Source of the DNA: Mnemiopsis leidyi
Taxonomy: Eukaryota; Ctenophora; Tentaculata; Lobata; Bolinopsidae
Direction: 5' to 3'
NCBI GenBank assembly: GCA_000226015.1
Contig: JH152662.1
Location: 115,877 to 148,418, forward strand
Length of the DNA: 32,542 nt
Below, one piece after another: positions 1 through 12,400 of this stretch (position 1 is the stretch's first letter; each line of letters begins with the position of its first letter). The position numbers and the translations under genes were made by a program. Below the pieces are notes generated by a model, which saw nothing but the letters and a program-made list of their open reading frames with translations, did not search any database and was not told the DNA's origin.

Positions 1-29
<29 letters not shown>
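1..29. repeat. (AT)n microsatellite at window edge
   Basis: About 14 uninterrupted AT dinucleotides open the window, and the array may extend beyond it. Confidence 0.95.
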
Positions 30-34
<5 letters not shown>

Positions 35-119
35 TAGTATATTTGTAATTGTAGTTAAAAATATATAAAAAACATATGTTTTTTGCTTAAACCATTAGTG
101 ACCCATATGGAACACCGTA

Positions 120-183
120 CGCGCACCCTCCCGTCATTTTATTCTCTATTCGCTTCGAATGAGGGTCGGACAAAGTCAGACAA
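120..183. repeat. Short dispersed repeat, copy 1
   Basis: It begins CGCGCACCCTCC, continues through GTCATTTTAT and ends with GTCAGACAA. The same blocks recur at 739-784, but this copy carries 18 extra bases in the middle. The 5' CACCCTC and internal GAGGGT are partly self-complementary, as in a small hairpin or MITE-like repeat. Only two copies are visible, so the family is unassigned. Confidence 0.7.
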
Positions 184-305
184 TCACCGTCACTTAACTG
201 TCGGCCCAGAACGTAGCCATGGAAAATTTCTCCATTTCTATTTTTCATCTCTATTTAACAACTTTTTAATGCTTCCTATAATAACTTGTCAGACGTTGCC
301 TGACC

Positions 306-335
306 TGCTGCCGCGAAGCGCGCGGCGCGGCAGCA
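306..335. repeat. GC-rich perfect inverted repeat (hairpin)
   Basis: The arms TGCTGCCGCG (306-315) and CGCGGCAGCA (326-335) are perfectly complementary across a 10-base loop that is itself GC-rich. This contrasts sharply with the AT-rich surroundings. No T-run follows and no gene is adjacent, so no function can be assigned. Confidence 0.85.
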
Positions 336-738
336 AGGCAAATAATAACAACTCTACAGAAAATTTCAGTCAAGGATGAAGGAAAACCGAAGAAATAAAA
401 CAATTTGTTACAATTTAAAACTAAAAGTTGCAACTCATTTATATCAGCACATACTGATAGAAATGATTTCAATAACTTTCTGCGTCAATCATAAATTCAT
501 AAAAGCAAGCACCATTATTAATATTGTTATCTGGAATATCGGTAAATCAAATACAACTAGAATAAAGGATAAACTACCAACAAACGGCATAAATAAAATT
601 AAATTTGTTCAGCATCAATTATTTAAATTAAATGTTTTATTTAGATTTCCAAGCAATTGAGACTTAGGAATAGGATTATTAGTTCTGCATTTATTGTTAT
701 ACTAAGGGTGTAACGATACGATTTACATTGTACGGCAG

Positions 739-784
739 CGCGCACCCTCCTGTCATTTTATGAGGGCCGGACGAAGTCAGACAA
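739..784. repeat. Short dispersed repeat, copy 2
   Basis: This is the second copy of the repeat at 120-183, in the same orientation, lacking the 18-base middle block. The two copies differ at several positions, so the duplication is not recent. Confidence 0.7.
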
Positions 785-1544
785 CGATTTAGTTTTACAT
801 TACATTTACACTTGAACTGTACAGCCAACGCAGTGGAGTTTGACGAAAAATGAAGAAAACAGCGTTAAATTTGAGACAATTTCTTTTAAGAAACATTCTT
901 CAAATTTAATCATTATCTATGATTTGGAGGACTGATGAAAAAGGGAAAGGATAGCATTCACGAATATCGGTATCCCAGATGAATAATGCTACACCTCATT
1001 TGGCAGGGAGAAAATAGGCCTTTTTGGGGTCGCAAGGAATGGAAATTGTTCCTGAATGTTCATAATGATAAAGCCCAGATCTCAATATTCGTGACCGATT
1101 CTTCTTCCCAAAGTTAAGGAACATTGGAGACCACTGACCAATGAAGGAGAAGAGATGATCACAAACAAAAATTATGTTACTCAAACTTAAAAAAGCTGTA
1201 AGAACACTGCGGTGCACTTGTTCGAAAAAGGGAGGGACAAACGTTACTGGCAGAAATTGTTATTCTTCCTCAAGTGTTTACTGCTTACATGAAAATCGTT
1301 TCGTTACGCACTAGTATTAACGGAACACAATATAATAACAATATGATTTTAAATCTAAAGCGATAATTCGGGAAAATAGGAGTTCATTCATGGTTTGATT
1401 AAAAATCTGATCTTATATCTTTACTACTTTTTCTGAGAACTTCTTTAAATGTTACTTCGCGACCGATTCCGATTGGTTAGTTTGCCTAGGAATTCCGAGG
1501 CGCCAAGTTCCCATTCTCAGAGTACGCCATCAAGTGTTTTAAGA

Positions 1545-3448
1545 TCAAGATGTCAGTATATCTGGGACTCCGTAAAGAACGGGCGCTGCTCCTACCAGAA
1601 ATGGGAGTTTGCAGGCTTCTCTCGAGGGATTCATTAGGGACAACAATGAGATGGAGTTTCCTTCCGCCAGCCACAATTCTAACAACTTCTTGGAAAACCT
1701 GTGGGAAAACTAAATAGCGATGAAAAGAGATGCTGCAGCTCACATCGAGAAGATGAGGCACACTATGCATTCCACGTGCTTAGTTTAAAGTCCAATGATT
1801 GACACAATTTAAAAACTTTTTCCGCCAAGAAATAAGAAATCACAGCTGACGACGATTAGCACATGCCTATTAAAAGCTTCTGCAACAAAAAACTCGTATC
1901 TATTTATGTCTATCAACCCCCTACAAGAAATCACAGGCTCACAAACCTGTCACAGTCCCTGTCAGTGATGTTCCAGAGATAGCCCAGGACAGCCGGACAG
2001 CCGCTCAACATGTACTCGACAGGAGTACCGGTACCCCCGACAGGAGTGTGTTTTATCTTTCCACTGCTACATCCCATCAGCAGGGCTACTGCTCTACTCT
2101 CCAGCTCTTGGATAGGCTTGCCTGAAATAGTTTCGAGTATTGAGGGTATTAGTGAGAGAATTAGTAGATAATAATGTCTAGATATGTAAACGTGCATTAT
2201 CGTGTACTATGATTTTACAGCATCTTGAAATTCGTCGGGTCTTTTATATAGAGCGGTATTTTTAATAGGGCGGTTCATCATTTAGGGCTGTCACGCATTT
2301 TCAAAAAGAAAACTTGTAGTGTCGGATTAAGGATAAAGGGTCAAAACTACAAACTTACCAGCAAGGAACTCCTTTCCAGAACCATGTCCAAGATAAAGAA
2401 ACATGTCGCTCTTCAGACCGTCCTGGTACTCAGGGAGAGAGGGAGGTTTAGCAGCCACGCCCCTCCAACCCTCCTGCTCCGCTAGCCAACTCTCGAAACA
2501 GGCCTGTGTGGACGGTAGGTTCTGGGTCGGATTCAGAATGTAGAACGTCTCCTCTTTCTTCAACTTCACGGGAAGTTTTCTCAGCTGGGGAGGGGAGGTG
2601 AATTAGCTTGGTTTCCTGGTTTAATCAGGATTGTTGTGGAGAGGTAAAAAGATAAAGTTTTAATTTCAATAAGCTCTGGAACTTCGGTAGCTAAGTTTTA
2701 AAGTAACCTGCTGCATAGTAAGAACAAAGTTTGAACTGGGAACTCGGGAGATAGGCTGGTTTCGGTACACTTTGCACGATTCCCACGGCAGCAGGTCTAG
2801 TTCAGGTCCTGAAAGACCAAGGGATGAAGATCTCATACCCGAGATATTATTACCACCAGATTAGTAACAAATAATGGGAAAAATAATGGGACAAATCTTT
2901 ATGAGCAACAGCGAAAATCAAGAACGTTAGGCAAATTGCGATTACTGACTTGAGGCAAAGCGCAATTACTGAACATCGTGAAAATCACGTACCGAGAGAA
3001 AGAAGAGTAGGTTGACGTTGAGGAGCAGCAGGAGGAGCAAGGTTGTGGATTGTAGTGAGGATCTCCTGTACTGGTAACCCAGTCAGCAGTTCTGTCAGGT
3101 GGTCCTCTGTCAGTATCGAGTAACAGTCCAGCACGTATTCCGACAAAAACTCCTCCAGCTCGATCTGTAAGACGCGGTTAGATGTTGTCGGGATATCATC
3201 AAAACCGACAAAGTTTTAATTCTAACCAAGTCACTTGCTTCAAGTTTAGCGAACGGGGAATGAGGGAGCTGGTTTAGGTTACCTTGTGTTGTGCTCTGAC
3301 TTGCTCTCTAAGCTGAGTAGCTCCCTTTTTGACTGACTCCCGATAACTGGAATCAACTGGAGAACCTAGAAGAAGACCCTTCCAGGGGCCCAGCCAATCA
3401 CTTTCTAGTCTGTCTATCATGTCCTCCAGACGACTATTTAGTTGGTAT
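1545..3448 (-). other. Separase protease domain exons
   Basis: This block carries the family hallmarks in order: WLGPWKG (exon 3283-3448), LDLLPWESC and ISRVPS (exon 2708-2808), FYILNPTQNL and LYLGHGSG (exon 2359-2584), LLMGCSSG and GCPAVLGYLWNITDRD (exon 1947-2121), and the C-terminal LVGAAPVLYGVP (exon 1545-1698). The catalytic His is near residue 1192 and the Cys near 1218. Their 26-residue spacing equals that of human separase (His2003/Cys2029, from memory). Nothing catalytic is missing, so the enzyme should be active. Confidence 0.95.
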
Positions 3449-6400
3449 CTACAAGGAACAAAGTGTATATCATCAATATGAGGATTATAATAAACTTAAA
3501 GAAGATAATTATTCAATAATTAACTACTGCTACTCAAGTTACAACAATTATTCTAACGATTACAGTCTAACCGTTCGTGTCAAATGGAATTGACAAGAAC
3601 TTTAGATTACGAAAAGGGGATGATAAGAGGTCCATATTGTAAGTTGTGTAGACGTAGAATGTAAGGTGCACGGTAAACATGTTTTAAGTAGTTAGAATAT
3701 TTCAGTGTGAAGTAAAAGTAGATAATTGTACCTGCTTTTCCAAAACTTGACTTTGTCAGTAGAGTGGGTGACACTGTCATCGTTACTACAAATAATTCTC
3801 CTCATCTCATCCAGACACGAGGTGTTATCTCCTCCCACTCCCTGATTTGGAATACGTTCAGGGTTTCCTTTTTGAGTTTTGTTGTGTACCATGTGTCCAT
3901 GTAATTCAGGGTGTCAGAAAAATCAGCCAAAAATCAGAAATATGCTAAAGGGTTAGGTTTGTCTTTAGGTAGCAACCCTGGCAAACAATAAAAAATCATT
4001 ACAACTGAAATTTAGAGGCTGAAATTTAGAGTAGAGGCTAGTGGCTGCAACAAAACAGTAGTTCGGAATTTCGAGCTTACCGCTGACTTCAGACAAAATG
4101 GAAGATCTCTTTTAAAGACAACTTCCCTGCCATATCTCTTCTGTCCAAGATACAAAACGCCATCAATCAGCATGATGCTCGAAAATGTCCAACTTTCTGG
4201 GACGGTGACGTCATCAGCAAAAAGGGTGACGTCTTGATATTTCTTGATGACGTCACGGATCTGATGCTTGAAGGGCATGTTGTTGTATTCCTCAACATCT
4301 TGCCATGACGGAGCACGCTTTATCTTGCGTTTTAACAGTTCCCGTTTTACGAACACAGGTTCCAGACCTTTACACGCGTCAAGACCTGCGATATGTCTTG
4401 GATTCAGAACTCAGATTGTTATTCATCTGTTTTACCCTTATGCGCTTGTTTGTTTCTATCAGTAGCGTTTTTAATCAATATCCAAAAGATTAAGTAAAGT
4501 ATTTCAGTCTATTTTCTGAATAAAACAAAACTAAACAATACCAGATTATGAACTCAGTACTCACCAGACTGAATGTGATTTGCCGGTTCTTCCTGCTTGA
4601 CTTGCGATTTCTTTCCTCCAGCTTGCCTCTTTCCCGCAGTCCGTCTAGTGGTCCTAACAGTTGTTTGCTTTACTGCTGTCTTGCTATTAGAATTGTTCCT
4701 ACTTCTTCCTCTCCTTGCGGGGACTTTTACTTTATTTTCAGTTTCCTCTTCCACCTTTGCCGGGATAGTAGGCTGACAGTCTGACAAAACGGACAGCCAT
4801 GATCGAGCCAGTTTTTCTATATCTGCTGGTATGCTGGTCTGGTACAACTCTGATTTAGATGGTTTCTCCAGGCTCCAACTGTCTACTGATCCTTTCAAGG
4901 AGTGATAGTATTCAACTAATGATTCCTGAGAGGGAGGAGTGACTGACCAGTACATCTCAAGCTGGAGGATTATAAGTCTGGCCAGGTGGAGGGGGGAGAG
5001 AGAGGTTGAGAAAACAGGATACACACTGTCCCCGGTGTCTTCCTCTCTAGTGAGAATCTCTGCTCTAGATCCGCCAGCCTGCACAGACCGGTTACTTCTC
5101 TCCGCAGCGGTTCTCAGTAATTCACTTTCAGCCGATCTGTAGCGTTCCAACTCCAGACATTCGCTCAGATACTCGTTATCACGTGCTCTGCGTTCTGATA
5201 AACTTTCAGGTACAGGAACCGGAACTTTAGCGACCAATGTCTGGAGGGTTACTCTAACAAAGGCAGACAAGTTCCGATGTTTGGATATCCAGAATTCAGA
5301 TCGGGAGAACTTAGCGAGCTGCTCCAGTCTGTCCAGATAGAGAGTTGTCTGGTGGACTGAGCCCCACGTGAACAGCAGAGAGATGTGGCGCGCCAGCACG
5401 TGCAAGGTGTACGGGATCATCGTGCAGTTCTGCCACCTGAAAACAATTCATGGATTAGAGCCCTCATGAAAATTTCAAGACAATGACTGTAAAATGTTTT
5501 TAAACGTATCAAGTTACCGTAAATAAAATTTATTTTAAACAGGCAAGACACGTACAAAAGAGCTCTTGAAGACATGGCAGTTCGTTTCCAACTCTTGAGT
5601 TTGGTGTGCGCAGCTTGAAGAGTGAGGGACACACACTTCTCACTGATATCATAGACCTCCTGCCCCGCTCTGAGAGCTCTGTCAATCAAGACAAGCCCAC
5701 ACACACCGCACAGCAATGACTTTTCTGTCACTCTGTCCCTTTGTCTGTCCAACTGTCCTTCGGCCTCCTCCATAACCTCCTCGATATCGTGTCGCCCACT
5801 TTCTGGCGAAGAGAGGATAGTAATATCACGTGACCAAGTCACTTTGGTTCTGGTGGCCAGCAGAGCTGGAACCGAGGAAAGGACAGAAACAAGGTTTTCT
5901 GGGCGCGAAGAAAGTCGGGCGGCGCAGCGCGCCACAACCGTGCTCAGTCCGTGTAATCCCGCCAAGAACGCCAGAACTGAGAGCAGACAGTCGTCTGGGG
6001 ATTCTGATGTAAGTATGCACTTGGCGTACCTGAAAAAATTAAATTAAGTAAAACTGAAATGACTGATATAACTAATTGCTTATAGCTTAGGCCTTCGGGG
6101 GTTTAAAGTCGATTGCTGAGATAATTATTACTTGCATCAGGTTCTGTGATAATTGAATATTCAACATTTCTAGAACTGTTTACCTTACAAAATTGAGCCG
6201 GATTAGATATTGTAAACTGTTCCCGAAGTTTAAGAGACGAAACAAAGCTTGAATATGTTTTTAGAACGTTAACAGAACTCTGGATCTCCTCGTCAGATTC
6301 AGCAATTCTGAAATGTTTCACTGTTACCTTTTCTAAATACTGATTACAAAACAAAAGAAGGTTAAAACAATTAACAAGGGTGAACCAAGAATCACTGAGT

Positions 6401-9400
6401 CATGAGTAACTGACTTGTCAAGGACGGAGATAGCAGCCTCACAGTCCAGTTTGGAGATCAGACAATACACAAGATTTAGAGACGAAGCGGGGGACGGTTC
6501 TGGATCTTCTCTTAACAGTGATATCGCGTCCGAGATGTGCCTGAAAGCAGCTGGGTAATGAAATATTTTAATGACTTCAGTTTTGGGCAAGCAGTTCAGT
6601 CTTTATTTTGGCGCATCATTTCAAAGTTTCGAAAAAAGCTCCTTATTCTGAGAAGAAGATAAACATTTGCCCCACTTTAAAAATATCTTTAAAGAGTGAC
6701 TAAACTCCGCTGGTTGACTAACCCCTGAGATCTGTAGAGTGCAGCTAGATTGAGTCTGTGTTTCCCAGACAACACCACACCAGGGACTCTGGTAGCTAGC
6801 TCCAATAACTCAGTCACGTGATACGGCGTGTCTGCCTGACAAGCTGCCTCACAGAGGTGAACTGCGTACTCTTCTCCTGTTGCGGACAGTGTAAGGAAAG
6901 GGAGGGTGTGGTAATTATAGAGAAGTTTACGGAGTTGTTCTGCATGGAATTTTAAAAATAAGGACAAATATGATGCATGGCGGCAACGATAATGGCAACG
7001 AAGGTCGCAACAATAGTGGCAGACCTGATATTGAAGTTTTATCAAGGTTTTGGAGTGTAAGCATCTGAAGACTCATGTAAGTTCGAAAACTCTCTTCTGA
7101 CCTGACGAGAGAATGTTATCGTTGGGAAAAATTTGATAAGACATTAACGACATAACTAACGACGCAAACTCTGAACCATTCGTATTTTCTTTCCTCTGAG
7201 ACAGAAATATAACAAACTATATCAAAACAGCAAGCAAACTTAGAAAGATGCTTACTCAGTTATCTCGGAAATATTGGTCACGTGACATCGAAAGACATGA
7301 GTCAGAAGTTCTGAGCTTTTCTGTCGGACCGCCTCTTGGGGACTTCGGTAAAGTAAGGTGCACATCTGTGGATATTTTAGCTTTTTTTTTCAAGTCTAGA
7401 CGAAATGTCCAACATCTTAAAAACATTTGCGTGCAAATAAAGACTTTTAAATTCTATCAAGAAAATTCAATGAACATTTTAAAAAAAACCTACATGTAAA
7501 ACAATCTGTAGCCATGTAGTGGGTATTGTTTTGGTCCGGAGTAAGGAGAAGCAGAGATGTTGGCTGACTGCCAGCAGGATCCATATTGTCTCCTTGTGTG
7601 TCGTACCGAACACTTCCTCGTAGCCTGGTGGTAAGGTCCTTGTAGTGTCGAAAATGTGGGTTCTTTTGATCTGACGTACGAGAAAGGAACCAATCGTACG
7701 TGTACGTGAATATCATGCCTATGTTCATTTCCTTATTTCTACTTTCCTTTTATTTTTAAAATGATCTCAATAGCATGCACAATGTGCTTCGTATTTTTCA
7801 GACCAATAGAAGCTGAAGTACTCGACACTTTAAGTTATCAAAAGGGTAAAACTGCAAGGGTTGCTGAGTTTGAAACCCTCCTCCCAGCGACCACAAGATA
7901 TAACCTGTACAAACACATAATTCTAATTTCCTAGCCAGATAAAAGTGGTATGTCGGCACTCGGCACTGTACAGTGTGTACAGTGTACACAGTCCACTACA
8001 GCCGAATGGAAACCGTTAATGTCTTCAGTTTGTCGATATATATGATCTTAGTTGTCAAAGATCTGAGAAAGAAGACAGATAGAAGAACAGAGAACCACAT
8101 GAAAAGTAGTTTACTTATGACATAAGTAGAATAGTCGACGAGATTGACACACCAACAGATAGCAGAGAAGTCAATGCAGTAATGCACTGAAGACAATATT
8201 CAAGTCCTTGCACGACGGAAAAAGATGCAGAAAAAACACTTGCTGATCTGCCTTTATTTGGAACTGACGGTTTCCGTAATGTTAACATCAGAACAGTAAA
8301 CTTCAACCGCCGAGCGATGAGGTCCGGACATTAGCTCCGCGACAACATCTAAAACCGGCACTCTATCCTTGTGCCATGAAAACAATCCAATTCAGGCAGT
8401 AAATTCGTAAATCCGAACCGTACCATAAATAGCCCGTTCAACTGAATTTCCTATTATATCTTTTCAGTTTACTTAGGAGCTCTCACAATCTACTCTCTGA
8501 TAATGATGAAGACACTCGCAGTTCTCTCTCTACTTTTTGCTGCTGCATTCGCAGTTGACGGTCCCTCCAATTGCTACAAAACATGTCAAGGTTAGTATAA
8601 CTAGGGACATAAAAGGCAATGATAAACACACTAAACATTGAGGTTGCGTCTGTCTAAGCTTAATGAAACTTTGACCCTCATTGCTGAACTCTGTTCCCAA
8701 CAAAAGAAGCAACAAAAACTGTATTATGGCAGGCAGTGCATCCGAGTGGATGGTAGGGGACCATGCAGGCTCTGATGGCGAGGGGATGGTCAAAGTGGAG
8801 GTTGACCTGACCGGCTGTGGATTCTCTTCCCCTCCAGTTATTCATGCTATGCTTCACGGTGAAAACCACAACATTCAGACCAAGGTACAGATGGTTTTAG
8901 CCAGGTTTTTAAATTAAACGTTCAGGTTATTTCAAGTTTAAGTGCCTGTAAAGATCGCTGTTAACACGGTACTCCACATTTAGGGAGCTGCATCAGGACT
9001 GAGAGACCTAACTGCTACTGGATTTTCACTCAACATACAAAAAGAATTGGATTCTGGATGGACGATCAATGCGGATAAGGCTGAAAATCATGAATGGGAG
9101 GTCCTTTGGACGGCTTCCGGTTACGGTTGTTAAATCAGAAAGTGACAGAATGATAGATTAAATTTGTTTAGTTGATTATTAAGTTCTTTTCGAAATTTGT
9201 CATAAAAATATGCCAAGAAAAAATATGAAGAAATTAGAAAATGAAAGATTTTCTTTTGTTATCATCTGCTTTAACCTAAAGTTTCGGCCTAAAATCGCTA
9301 ATGAAGCAATATAAAACAATATAAATGTAAAATTAAACAATATAAATGTAAAATTAAAATAGGCAGTATGACCAAACACACAATCAAATGTGGCATAAAC

Positions 9401-12400
9401 CAATGAACTGTCAAGACACCCCTAATATACTTTATACCTTCCTGTAATGGTTTTGGTGCCCCTCTGATCATCAGAAACTTTTCACTTCTTGACTTGCCTG
9501 GGGACCTCAGTCTTTGTTGCTTCGGAGGGAAACGTAGAGAAAGCCGCGCAGCGCCCGGTAATTCTTGACGCCCCACAACTTTTTTTTTTAAATAGCAGAA
9601 CAACCCGATGACCCCTCATGTCGGTTAAATAATGGAAAAATTGAGTTCTTTTGTACTGAAGTGCGATAAAAAAGAAATTGAACACACAGAATTGGGGGGC
9701 TCACCTGCCGAATCCCTCTGCTTCTTTTGCGATTTTGCTTCATAACTCTTCATAACTTATCATCAGAAGGGTAATTGGCAATTGAAAGGTAGTGCAACAT
9801 GACCGCAATGGCCGACTTTATATACGGCTTATGAAGCAACACATATGTTTTAGAGCTTACTTTCGGATATATTGGCGAAAAATATTTTTTTCATTAAATC
9901 GTCTGTCTTCTAATCGAAGGGTTAGCAGATCGATTCCCAGCTGCGGCACTGGCCATGGGGTGAGCATCGTTGCTCAGCTAAGGATTCCGTTGGATCTATG
10001 CAGCGCCACGGTCCACTCAGCCAAATGCTCGAGAAGTCGGGTGTCAGGGTTAAATGAGTAGCTGCCCATTGCAGCGAAGTCTCGGGCGATGAAAGTATGG
10101 TACACACTATCTTAACCGTGACTGGCGTGTATGTATAATTGTACATTCGGCCTCCTGTGATTGGCCGTTACACTTGTGTAACATGTGGCTGTCATGTTAA
10201 AGTGTCCGAATTAAAATAAGTATAAGATAAATTTAAAGGAGGAATTTTGGCAAATTTACACAGTTAGGCCGTAGAGAAGAGGCTTAAAGTGGCCGCATAC
10301 ATACGACTTGTGAAGCAACATATACATTGTTATGATTCAACGTGCTTCCTATTCAGCTTATTTTAGAAATATTCTCTAAAGCCTGATTTCCCATGAAATG
10401 ATTTTCCCATGAAATGACGCTGAATGCCGCTGACGCTTTCCTATTTTACTTCATTTTGCGGCAACAGCGGATGAGCGCAAGTAGAAAGGATCTCATTTAA
10501 GCCACAAGGTTGATCTTCTAGTGCCTAGGATAAGGTGCATTATTGTGTGATTTCAGGGCATTCTTTAGACTTTTGGCTGTATATCTACCAACTGGTTTTT
10601 CCAAGTTCATTCTCCATAGGACACCCTACCTCCAAGCAGTGCGAAGCAACGTATACTTAAATCCTTATGTTGGTTGCTGTCAGGTTCTAGGAGGTCCGTG
10701 AGACGACATCTCTTTGAAAAAACTCTTTAAAAAAGCTTCTTTACTCGGCTACCCGACAATTTGGTCCCGGCAGGTCGGCTTCTCGACAATTTGGCCTGTT
10801 TTTCGTATTTTCATAGAGTAACCTAAACTTCCCAAGAGCCTGGACCTCTTACGCAAACTCACAGCAAATAGAACACTTACCTGGAGCAGGCAGTGAGAAC
10901 TGAGTCAGGTCTAGAGCAGATGACGTCAGTGATGACGTCATGTCCCGGACCAGATGGAACAAGGCCGTGAGACTGTGCAGGGACAAATGTTGGCAGTACA
11001 ACTCTAGCACTGTGTCGGTCCGGCCTACGTCCAAAGAGCCATCACTCACACCTGGAAATATTGTTGTTGACATTTTGCCTTGTCGTTCCAAAAAGTGGAA
11101 GTTACACTATGAAATTATTTCTGTTGCTTTGCGAAATCTTATGACTAAATTTGCAGAAGTTGTCAACCTCTTTCGAATCATGTCGGCAAATCAATCATAG
11201 ACATAATTCTGCAGATTTTACAGCTCGTATTATTGGGGATGTCCGGAGGAGGGGGAGAGAGAAGGAAATAAAATAATTGCGAAGTCTCTTCACAACTTAC
11301 CGAATTGAATGAGAAGGAGTATCAAGTCAGGAAGGCGGGATGTTATCTCTTCTTCCAGGCACCACTCAACTAAGTTCCATAATCTAGGAACAGATATTTT
11401 AGGAGTAAAAATGTCATCAATACGGGTTACGGTTAAAACGATCCGAGTTCCAACTGCAAATTTTACGAACTACACTACAGGTTTAAATTAACGATTGTTC
11501 CGTACGTGCCACTACGTATTTGCAAAATTACTGAAAGACGGTTTGATTAAGCACCACGCTGCTTGGCGGGTATATCTCATACACTAACCTGGAACTAAGA
11601 CGATATCGAAGCTCAGCGTCTATATCTCGTATAAGGATGAGAGTGTTAGCGGCAATGTTAGAGAATGGCTTGGAATCTCCAACTAGAGGTAGATACAGTA
11701 GTGCAATTCCAAACAACTTTCTGTCCTGAGAGATTGGGTAATTAAATCGGATGTTAATGAAACATTACACTAACTAACATTACACTAATTATCGAAAGAA
11801 TAGAATTCATGAAATGTTGATTTAGCTGGTTTAAGCTGTTTGTACTCCCCCACTCACCTCAAGGATGAACTGATAAACAATGGACACCCTTCTACATTGG
11901 TATGATTATGAAATATTAAAGAAAGAGGATTAAGGACTCATCCTCCTGTCTCCTAGACCAATCAAAAGGCAGGAATTAAGAAAAAACACACGGTAGCACA
12001 GGGCAGCACTATGAAACTTTTGGTGTTGAAGAAGGGGAGGTTGTCGGACCATATACGCGACTCGGCCCGGCACCATGAATTTTCGTAATTAACTATCAGG
12101 TGAATAGTGTCCGTTCATATTGCTCAAAATACGTCATTTAACTGAAATTATAACTCCACTTAGGGCACACCCCTGGGAAATTGTCCTCTAGTTCACGTGT
12201 TGTGCAGGTTTTTCTATCGCCGTCATGCACGCCGCCGTCGCCGATACTATCGCAGCCACGCCTCCACCGTTTACAATCGGCGCAATTTGCTTGAGACTGT
12301 TTTTTGTAGTAATAGCTTATAGTAAAGCTTAAGACTACACAAAACTTACATTAACGATTTTTTACCATTCTGTGGTTTTAGTCTGAACCTCAATTGGTAT

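Larger units (their letters stand above)
30..1544. other. Non-coding flank downstream of separase
   Basis: I see no convincing gene here. The stretch is AT-rich, with many short unsupported open frames. It holds a GC-rich hairpin (306-335) and two copies of a short dispersed repeat (120-183 and 739-784). The 3'UTR of separase must lie in its right part, but I found no clear minus-strand AATAAA. Confidence 0.6.
9134..10880. other. Separase intron with repeats, no gene
   Basis: I support no protein gene here. The stretch holds a SINE-like element (about 9870-10145) and diverged copies of a short repeat around GAAGCAAC (about 9808-9853, 10288-10335, and a fragment near 10640). The minus-strand open frames at 9298-9685 overlap each other in several frames and have no recognisable domain. 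Confidence 0.5.

Noticed and set aside
3842-3950. Alternative frame (SDTLNYMDTWYTTKLKKETL...) read as a separase exon
   Set aside because: That frame stops before the conserved FWKSR end of the exon, and the junction at 3841 keeps phase with both neighbours. The 5' end of this exon is still the least certain in the gene.
9298-9685. Protein gene on the minus strand (three overlapping frames of 67-101 codons)
   Set aside because: No motif, no splice logic linking the frames and no start context. They may be relics of a repeat.
9901-9940. Functional tRNA-Arg gene
   Set aside because: Only the anticodon arm and T-loop resemble tRNA. The acceptor and D arms do not pair, so a SINE head is more likely.
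10940-11200. Plus-strand 86-codon frame
   Set aside because: It is the antisense shadow of the separase exon 10881-11051.
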